Shown here: positions 57,976 to 64,000 of the stretch, piece by piece
Layout: each line of letters begins with the position of its first letter
Position numbering within the stretch: the first letter of the stretch is position 1
Assembly: GCA_963977105.1 (NCBI GenBank)
Contig: CAXBNI010000001.1
Location: 248,001 to 312,000, forward strand
DNA from: UBA2705 sp963977105
Lineage (GTDB): Bacteria; Pseudomonadota; Alphaproteobacteria; Micavibrionales; Micavibrionaceae
Reading direction: 5' to 3'
Length of the DNA stretch: 64,000 bases
Notes under the pieces: generated by a model
Databases searched by the model: none
Told to the model about the DNA's origin: nothing
Seen by the model: only the letters and a program-made list of their open reading frames with translations
Program-made: the position numbers and the translations under genes

Positions 57976-59883
57976 GTGGAATTTTATTTAGATCCAAGTT
58001 TTCATATGTGGTTTACGCTCGGGCTTACGCTTTGCGCGGTGGTTGCGTTTGCGCGCGACAAATGGCCGTTAGAGGTTACAAGTGGCGCGATTTTGACGGT
58101 ATTGCTGGTTTTTGGTCAGTTTTTCCCGCTGCTTAATGCTGATGGGCGTAACCAGTTAGATTCAATGACATTGTTATCAGGATTTGCAAACCCATCGCTT
58201 GTCGCGGTGCTGGCTTTGCTCGTTATGGGGCAGGCCGTTATTCAAACAGATGCGCTGCGCCCTGTCTCGCGCTTGTTCCAGACTAGTAATCCCATTTTGG
58301 CATGGGTCTCAATTATTTCTATATTGGTGTTTGTACTCAGCGTTAGTGCCTTTATGAACAATACGCCATTGGTTATTTTGGCGATCCCTATTATTCAAGC
58401 TTTGGCGAGTAAGGTAGGCATGTCAGAAAGCCGTATCATGATTCCGCTTAGCTACGCCGCTATATTGGGCGGGATGATGACTTTGGTTGGCTCGTCAACA
58501 AACCTTCTTGTTTCCTCCGCTATGGAAGAGCTAGGCTATGAGCCACTTGGTTTCTGGGATTTTACTGGTCCAGGCTTGGTACTTGCGGCAGTTGGCTTTG
58601 TTTATGTTATTTTTGTCTTGCCACAAATTATGCCTGACCGTAAATCTATGACGGAAGACCTCGTTGGAAGTGCAAAAGAGTTTATTGCGGAGTTTGATGT
58701 CGCTGAAGCAAGCGCTTTAGTTGGCATGGAATGCGAAGAGGGCCGATTCCCACAGCTGCCTGACTTAAACATTCGCCTTATTCAACGGGCAGGACAGCTC
58801 ATCCTCCCCCCATTTGAAGGTTATATTATCGAAGCCAATGATATTTTGATTGTTGCAGCAACGCGTGATTCCTTGGGGCAGATTTTATCAAAGCACCCAG
58901 GCTATCTGCTTTCTGATGATGAAGCTGACGTGCTTGCCAAGTTTAATAACCCTGAGGATGACGAGGACGCGCCAAGAGAACTTGACGAAAAAGAAGAAGC
59001 GCGCTCGCGGACATTGGCAGAAATCATGATCGCGCCGAACTCGCGCCTTATTGATATGTCATTGGAGCAGATTGGTTTTCACCGTCAGTTCAAAACAATT
59101 ATTCTCGGCATTCAAAGGCGCGCGCGCGTTGTGCGTCGCCGCCTTGGCCGTATTCGTCTTGAAGCTGGTGATGTTTTGTTGGTTTGCGGCAGCCGTACGG
59201 CGATTGAAGATTTGCGCGGCAATCAAGATATGATCGTTTTATCAGGTTCGAAGCAAGATTTAGCAAAAGTGAAAAAAGCGCCGATTGCGGCGGCAATTTT
59301 CTTATTTGTTATTGCTGCGGCTGCGGGCGGTTTGATGACCATCCCCGTGGCGGCAATATCGGGCGCTGTGGCGATGATAGCAACGGGCTGTTTGAATGTA
59401 CGCCAAGCGACGCGTGCGATTGACCGCAAAATCTTTTTACTGGTGGGCTCTATGCTCGCATTGGGCGCAGCGCTTAAAAGTACGAATGGTGCGGGGTATA
59501 TTGCCGAGCTCATATTAGAAATGCCATTTGTTGATACGCCGCTTGCCTTGGCTGTGGTTTTGTTCTTGTTGGTTGCTGTAACCACGAATGTGCTGACCAA
59601 TAATGCCTGCGCGATTTTGTTCACGCCAATTGCTTTAAATTTGGCAACAGAGGTCGGCGTTGATCCCATTACTTTTGCGATTACAGTTATTTTCGCGGCG
59701 AATTGTTCGTTTGCATCGCCGATTGGCTACCAGACAAACTTACTGGTCATGGGGCCGGGGCATTACCGTTTCGTTGACTTTATTAAGGCAGGGGTGCCGT
59801 TAATTCTAATTATATGGGTCGCTTATATCTTTGTTGCGCATTATCACTTCGGGCTGAATGGTCTGTGGTTCTCAGATAAATAA
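57976..59883 (+). CDS. SLC13 family (DASS) transporter with RCK C-terminal domains
   Basis: 635 residues, GTG start with GAGGAGAG upstream. About ten membrane helices flank a cytoplasmic part (about 225-430) that carries two TrkA-C (RCK_C) domains. Seen: SAFMNNTPLVILAIPI near residue 125, MTLVGSSTNLLVSS near 170, and VTTNVLTNNACAILFTPIA in the second half, the paired SNT/NTP-type motifs of the family. Substrates are sulfate or dicarboxylates; TrkA-C domains are typical of the sulfate-like branch, but the substrate is not certain. Confidence 0.92.
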   Translation: MEFYLDPSFHMWFTLGLTLCAVVAFARDKWPLEVTSGAILTVLLVFGQFFPLLNADGRNQLDSMTLLSGFANPSLVAVLALLVMGQAVIQTDALRPVSRLFQTSNPILAWVSIISILVFVLSVSAFMNNTPLVILAIPIIQALASKVGMSESRIMIPLSYAAILGGMMTLVGSSTNLLVSSAMEELGYEPLGFWDFTGPGLVLAAVGFVYVIFVLPQIMPDRKSMTEDLVGSAKEFIAEFDVAEASALVGMECEEGRFPQLPDLNIRLIQRAGQLILPPFEGYIIEANDILIVAATRDSLGQILSKHPGYLLSDDEADVLAKFNNPEDDEDAPRELDEKEEARSRTLAEIMIAPNSRLIDMSLEQIGFHRQFKTIILGIQRRARVVRRRLGRIRLEAGDVLLVCGSRTAIEDLRGNQDMIVLSGSKQDLAKVKKAPIAAAIFLFVIAAAAGGLMTIPVAAISGAVAMIATGCLNVRQATRAIDRKIFLLVGSMLALGAALKSTNGAGYIAELILEMPFVDTPLALAVVLFLLVAVTTNVLTNNACAILFTPIALNLATEVGVDPITFAITVIFAANCSFASPIGYQTNLLVMGPGHYRFVDFIKAGVPLILIIWVAYIFVAHYHFGLNGLWFSDK

Positions 59884-59940
59884 GAAGCAAAGTGAATCTG
59901 GGGGCTCTGCACCTGTATGAGCAATGTTATGTGCGGGCGC

Positions 59941-60339
59941 TTACCTGCGCTGCCATTTACCGTTTTTATAGTAGTAATGGCCTGGGCCAACAGACTTATA
60001 AAGCGTATCGGCAGCCTTAGCTTGCACGTATTGTATAGGTAGGTTCTTTTTTCTTGCGGCAGCCTTATAGACAATCATGCGGCCTTTATTAATGTGTTTG
60101 ATAAGCTCTTCTATATAAGCATCCTTATATGCGCCCTTAACGCTGCCAACTAAGCCGTTTGGCATCTCGCCGATCAAGCCATATTGTTGGGCGGATTCCT
60201 TTGTGTGCTTTGTTGCGCCCTGCGTCAGCGAGCTTTGCGGAACGTTGGTCTTCGCAATGGGGGCTTGCTGCGCGAGGGCAGGTGCAAATACAGATATGCT
60301 GAGCACACTCACGCGGAGACATAAATTCAAAATTTTCAT
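59941..60339 (-). CDS. YdbL family (DUF1318) periplasmic protein
   Basis: 132 residues with a signal peptide (cleavage after APALA) and the DUF1318 pattern: YGLIGEMPNGLVGSVKGA, INKGRMIVYKAAARKKN, and a C-terminal GHYYYKNGKWQRR. In E. coli, YdbL works with YdbH and YnbE at the envelope. Its ATG overlaps the stop of the YdbH-like gene by four bases, so the pair is coupled. Confidence 0.85.
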   Translation of the reverse strand: MKILNLCLRVSVLSISVFAPALAQQAPIAKTNVPQSSLTQGATKHTKESAQQYGLIGEMPNGLVGSVKGAYKDAYIEELIKHINKGRMIVYKAAARKKNLPIQYVQAKAADTLYKSVGPGHYYYKNGKWQRR

Positions 60340-62153
60340 GGCGCGATGCCTTCCATAAATTTGATATAGGGGTAAGTCTTGTGGTCAGCATCAATATCGC
60401 TGAAAGTCTGTCTTGACCCAATTGCGTTGCGCAAGACCGAGTAGTTAAACTGGGCGGTTATTTTGTCATTTGCCATCGCGTGTAATTTCGCATTAACATC
60501 GACAAGTTCAGAGAGTGTCGTATTTTCAGGCCAAAAGACACGCGGAATAGAGCTCGCATTGACGCGCTTTCCGGTGATGTCATAGCCTCTGGTGCTTTTA
60601 TCTTCAATGATAGCAAGCGCGCCTGTACCTAGCGTCGCTCTCATTTGCTGAAGTTTCAAATAAGGTGGCTTAGCATGGCCTAAGGTGAAGTGTATTCTGC
60701 CATCACGAAGTTTTAAATCATGTGTTTGTAGCGCTGCAAAGCTGAGGCTGCTTTCCACTTTACTGTCCTGCACGAGCCTAATCAGACCATTTATATTGGT
60801 TGCTGAGGACTTGTCGCTCTTGAAAGCCGCATTTTTCAAGCGCAGCGTTAATGGGTCGTGATGTTTGAACGTCGACATAATGCCACCGCGTTGCAAATCA
60901 AGACCAAAATGCCCAAATATTTCAGCACTGCCTGAGAATTCATACGGGCTGGTGTGTAAAAAATATTGTGCCAGCGCTTTGACTTGCGTCGGGTTGGGTG
61001 CAAATGGTGTTACATACATTATGGGAGGCTGGTTACGTTGCGAATCGATTGTTATCTTTGTCAAAGCGGTGTCTTTGCCTGGCATGACAGATGCCGTGTA
61101 ATGTGCTGTGTTTTGTTGATGTGACGATTGTACAGTTATGTCTGTTGGGTAGATAAACAATCTACCGAGTAGGCTTCTATATAGCGCGGCCGTTGACTTT
61201 AACGAGGCTTGGCTATACAAATCAAAGACTGTATCAGCCTGAATGTTCTGTGCCTGTAAAAACGATGTCGCCTGGTTTTCAACTATATTGTACCAAAACT
61301 GTATTTTGTCTGATGCCTCAGGGCTATGCGTCGCTTCAACATAAATTTTATGTTGGTTCTCTCTGCTGTCACTTTTAAGCTGTGCGTTGTTGAGTGGGAG
61401 GTCTTTAATTTTAACCATGCCGGCGTTTACAGTGAAGCTTTGCGCGTTGGTTTTACTCTTTGTGTCTGCGCTGTAGACAAATTTTCCACTGCCGCGCTTG
61501 ACCTTATAGCCATCAACATCGACGTTGATGTTCTCTATATAGCTCGTTAACTTAATTTTATCGTTTAGATCCCCTGTTATTTGCGCATTAAACGTCAGCT
61601 GTTTTTGGATGGAAGAAAAGCTAGCCAATATTTTATCTTGGCTAATATGGCTGTCGCCTTTTACGGAGATCAGGCCGTATGGCGTGTGTATATTGAGTGC
61701 GATATCTTTAAATGTTATTGAGGGTGATAAGCGGTAAAGCGCGAGGACGGCAGTATCCAGTAAGGATGAAACGTGTTTATGCGGGTGCTGCATAAAAATT
61801 TTGATCGTTGAGCCTGTCTGCTTTATTGTGGACGTGTCGTTTTCAAGGTCAACAAAAATGTGTGCTGATATAATCTCTAAAGATCGGGCCCTTTTTTTGA
61901 TAAGCAGAGTTAGCGGTGAGTTAATAATATTAATGGCGCTAATTTCTATATTATAAGGTCCCTTAGACAGAACAGTATTGCGCAGGGTCACATGCTTCAG
62001 GCCGATATCCATTTGGCCAAGATCATCCAGTTTTATGTTTTTGCGTGTGAGCTCGGCTTTGATGATGACCTCTAATAGAGGCGGCAGTGCAAAAACATAC
62101 AGGCTGCCCATAATGATACATATAAAGCCGATGAGAAAACCAATTTTTTTCAT
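60336..62153 (-). CDS. YdbH-like AsmA-type intermembrane protein
   Basis: 605 residues. One N-terminal membrane helix (about 5-25) is followed by a long beta-rich periplasmic part, as in the AsmA-like proteins YdbH, TamB and YhdP that bridge the two membranes and carry phospholipid. The C-terminal 180 residues (INGLIRLVQDSKVES, RDGRIHFTLGHAKPP) look like YdbH, and the overlap with the YdbL gene supports the call. It is shorter than E. coli YdbH (about 880 residues). No ynbE-like lipoprotein gene lies between them. Confidence 0.65.
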   Translation of the reverse strand: MKKIGFLIGFICIIMGSLYVFALPPLLEVIIKAELTRKNIKLDDLGQMDIGLKHVTLRNTVLSKGPYNIEISAINIINSPLTLLIKKRARSLEIISAHIFVDLENDTSTIKQTGSTIKIFMQHPHKHVSSLLDTAVLALYRLSPSITFKDIALNIHTPYGLISVKGDSHISQDKILASFSSIQKQLTFNAQITGDLNDKIKLTSYIENINVDVDGYKVKRGSGKFVYSADTKSKTNAQSFTVNAGMVKIKDLPLNNAQLKSDSRENQHKIYVEATHSPEASDKIQFWYNIVENQATSFLQAQNIQADTVFDLYSQASLKSTAALYRSLLGRLFIYPTDITVQSSHQQNTAHYTASVMPGKDTALTKITIDSQRNQPPIMYVTPFAPNPTQVKALAQYFLHTSPYEFSGSAEIFGHFGLDLQRGGIMSTFKHHDPLTLRLKNAAFKSDKSSATNINGLIRLVQDSKVESSLSFAALQTHDLKLRDGRIHFTLGHAKPPYLKLQQMRATLGTGALAIIEDKSTRGYDITGKRVNASSIPRVFWPENTTLSELVDVNAKLHAMANDKITAQFNYSVLRNAIGSRQTFSDIDADHKTYPYIKFMEGIAP

Positions 62154-62230
62154 TTTTCACGCCTTCTTTAACGGGGGGCCATATGTTTTATTGTCAGATG
62201 TTCTATATTCAAACCATGCAGCGTTTGTTA

Positions 62231-64000
62231 CTAAACATCTATATTCTCTGCAAATTCAGCGTTGTCCTGAATGAAGCGAAAGCGAGCCTCAGGGTTCTTG
62301 CCCATTAACTCGTCGACAAGTTGATCAACCTCTGCATATTTGTGCTTGGTTTGAACATCTGTAATATCTATATCTTCATCAGCAATACCAAGTTTTGCTT
62401 CTAAGTTTGGCAGTGTAACACGTAGTAATGTTCGCGTTTCAGGGTTCATGGTTGTTTCTTTTAATTGCCTTGCGGGCATTTCACCTAGGCCTTTAAAGCG
62501 GCTGATGTCGATTTTCTTCTTGCCTTTAAATATGGTGTTCATCAGCTCTTCTCTATGTTCGTCATCACGAGCATAAGCTGAAATATTACCTGAAGCGAGC
62601 CTGTATAGTGGCGGCAGCGCCAAGTACAGATGGCCACTTTCAATTAAAGGGCGCATTTGCGTGTAGAAAAAAGTAACGAGAAGGGCGGCGATATGCGCGC
62701 CGTCAACATCCGCATCAGTCATAATGATGATGCGTTCATAACGCAAATCGTCAAGGTTGAAGTCTTTACCAAGCCCTGTACCCATCGCTAACATAAGGTC
62801 TTGGATTTCAGAGTTGTTACGAATTTTTTCGGGTGTTGCACTCGCAACGTTCAAAATTTTACCACGTAAAGGCAAGATAGCTTGCGTTTTACGGTCACGG
62901 CCTTGTTTGGCTGAGCCGCCAGCAGAATCGCCCTCGACAATAAATATTTCAGTATCGTCCGCTTGGTTTATTGAGCAATCCGCTAGTTTACCTGGCAGGC
63001 GTAATTTGCGCGTAGCTGATTTACGGCTAAGCGCTTTGCTGTCTTTTTTACGAAGGCGCTCTTCCGCGCGTTCAATCAGGTAAGCCATCAACTTGTTTGC
63101 AGCTTCAGGGTTACCAGTTAACCAATGGTCAAAGAAGTCTCGCAGCGCATTGTCGACGAGCTTTGTCGCCTGCGATGACACAAGTTTTTCTTTGGTCTGG
63201 CCTTGGAATTGTGGGTCGCTAATAAAAGCAGATAAAAGAATCGCCGCGCCGTTTATGATGTCTTCCGTGGTAATGATGCTGGCTTTTTTATTGCCTGTTA
63301 GCTCACCGTAATTACGTATGCCGCGCAACATGGCTGTACGCATACCGCTTTCATGCGTGCCGCCAAGTGGCGTTGGCACAGTATTACAATATGTGTAAGA
63401 AAAGCCTTCGCCGCTTTCTGGCCAAGTAATCGCAAATTCAACTTTTCCCGGAGCGTTGTTGAACTCAGCAATGCCGTGAAAGGGCTCGGGCGTTACGGTT
63501 TCGCGCTTGCCCATAGATGCGTTAAGGTAATCAAGCAGACCATTGGGGAATTTGAATGAGCGTTCTGCAGAAATTGGAGAATCTTCTTCTAGCAGGCTTT
63601 CGTCGCATTTCCAGCGTATTTCAACGCCGCGGAATAGATACGCTTTGGAGCGCGCCATTTTATACAGCCATGCAGGTTTAAACTTTGCGCTCTCACCAAA
63701 GATCTCAGGGTCGGGGTGGAAGCGTACTGTCGTGCCACGGCGGTTGTTGACTTGGCCGAGATTTTCAATGCTGCCTTGGGCGTGACCACGTGAAAATTCT
63801 TGTTTGTATAGTGTTTTATTTCTAGCAACTTCGACCCACATCCAGTCTGAAAGTGCATTAACGACCGAGATACCCACGCCGTGTAGGCCGCCAGATGTTT
63901 GATAGGCTTTGTCAGAGAACTTACCGCCGGAATGCAGTGTCGTCATAATGACTTCAAGCGCAGATTTGTCTTTAAATTTAGGGTGGGGGTCAACCGGAAT
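62231..64000 (-). CDS. parE: DNA topoisomerase IV subunit B (5' end outside the window)
   Basis: The ATPase subunit that works with ParC. The frame runs open to the window edge (first visible codons read IPVDPHPKFKDKSALEV), so about 590 residues are seen and the N-terminal ATP site is largely missing. Seen: the GHKL end AYQTSGGLHGVGISVVNALS, the transducer domain, the TOPRIM motifs EGDSAGGSAKQGRDR and DADVDGAHIAALL, and a C-terminus ending MGKNPEARFRFIQDNAEF. The TSGGLHGVGISV form and the lack of an insertion favour ParE over GyrB. Confidence 0.95.
   Translation of the reverse strand: MPVDPHPKFKDKSALEVIMTTLHSGGKFSDKAYQTSGGLHGVGISVVNALSDWMWVEVARNKTLYKQEFSRGHAQGSIENLGQVNNRRGTTVRFHPDPEIFGESAKFKPAWLYKMARSKAYLFRGVEIRWKCDESLLEEDSPISAERSFKFPNGLLDYLNASMGKRETVTPEPFHGIAEFNNAPGKVEFAITWPESGEGFSYTYCNTVPTPLGGTHESGMRTAMLRGIRNYGELTGNKKASIITTEDIINGAAILLSAFISDPQFQGQTKEKLVSSQATKLVDNALRDFFDHWLTGNPEAANKLMAYLIERAEERLRKKDSKALSRKSATRKLRLPGKLADCSINQADDTEIFIVEGDSAGGSAKQGRDRKTQAILPLRGKILNVASATPEKIRNNSEIQDLMLAMGTGLGKDFNLDDLRYERIIIMTDADVDGAHIAALLVTFFYTQMRPLIESGHLYLALPPLYRLASGNISAYARDDEHREELMNTIFKGKKKIDISRFKGLGEMPARQLKETTMNPETRTLLRVTLPNLEAKLGIADEDIDITDVQTKHKYAEVDQLVDELMGKNPEARFRFIQDNAEFAENIDV

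Noticed and set aside
62231..64000. gyrB instead of parE
   Set aside because: The TSGGLHGVGISVVNALS form and the C-terminal end fit ParE, and the window also holds parC rather than gyrA.
1..64000. CRISPR arrays, insertion sequences or prophage genes
   Set aside because: I saw no regularly spaced repeats, transposase-like proteins, integrases or phage structural genes.

Overview
This window is a chromosomal stretch from a motile, Gram-negative alphaproteobacterium of moderate, roughly balanced base composition. Order-level placement is inference. The alphaproteobacterial signs are the block bamE / ubiquinol-cytochrome c chaperone / DUF177 / rpmF / plsX / fabH / ihfA / MerR, the glyA-nrdR-rib-nusB block, an LdtR-type regulator, a TauE exporter next to a TIGR02186-type protein, a class I PHA synthase and an alphaproteobacterial-type ParC/ParE pair. 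The moderate GC and this mixture would suit an early-branching free-living group such as the Micavibrionales, but no single gene here proves it. Most of the window is housekeeping. I see no insertion sequences, prophage genes or CRISPR arrays.

Layout. 1-5.6 kb: small unknown genes, a DUF465 protein, phosphofructokinase, a PH-domain membrane protein, ilvD and a nitrilase-like protein. 5.9-14.5 kb: an L,D-transpeptidase, pyruvate phosphate dikinase, a Tat-exported M15-type peptidase, a histidine phosphatase overlapping an Ldh-family dehydrogenase, and recO. 14.5-24 kb: parC, a Sel1/AAA+ ATPase, a four-gene run of unknown proteins built from one repeated module, motB-motA, and the MarR-type regulator ldtR. 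24-35.6 kb: rpiB, glyA, nrdR, ribE, a RibBX-type ribB, ribH and nusB, then fliL, bamE and the plsX-fabH-ihfA block. 35.6-38.3 kb is the most accessory-looking part: a small lipoprotein, tRNA-Pro, a lone ADP-ribosyltransferase-like gene with a strong promoter and a perfect palindrome, a tiny reading frame and a prolyl aminopeptidase. 38.4-52.1 kb: rplM-rpsI, a membrane protein with two tandem DnaJ-type zinc blocks, a gamma carbonic anhydrase, TauE, TIGR02186, Usp and Nfu genes, phaC, hom-recJ and tRNA-Glu. 52.1-64 kb: a cation diffusion facilitator, a VanX-like dipeptidase, a DEAD-box helicase, lptD, an SLC13 transporter, a YdbL/YdbH-like pair and a 5'-truncated parE.

How the genes fit together. 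Cell envelope functions recur: L,D-transpeptidase, LdtR, an M15-type peptidase, a VanX-like dipeptidase, LptD, BamE, and a YdbH/YdbL-like pair of the AsmA-like intermembrane lipid transport group. Flagellar function is represented by MotA, MotB and FliL. Central metabolism is represented by Pfk and PPDK. Riboflavin genes are clustered, but ribD is not in its usual place between nrdR and ribE, and the GTP cyclohydrolase II half of the ribB product lacks its zinc cysteines.

Best candidates for something undescribed: (1) the four-gene cluster directly downstream of motAB, with about seven copies of a module that resembles FlbD/SwrD; (2) the standalone ART-PolyVal-like gene with its promoter and palindrome beside tRNA-Pro; (3) the membrane protein with two blocks of four CxxC motifs at an exact 11-residue period; (4) the Sel1-AAA+ fusion. 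Functions for these are inferred from family resemblance read by eye.
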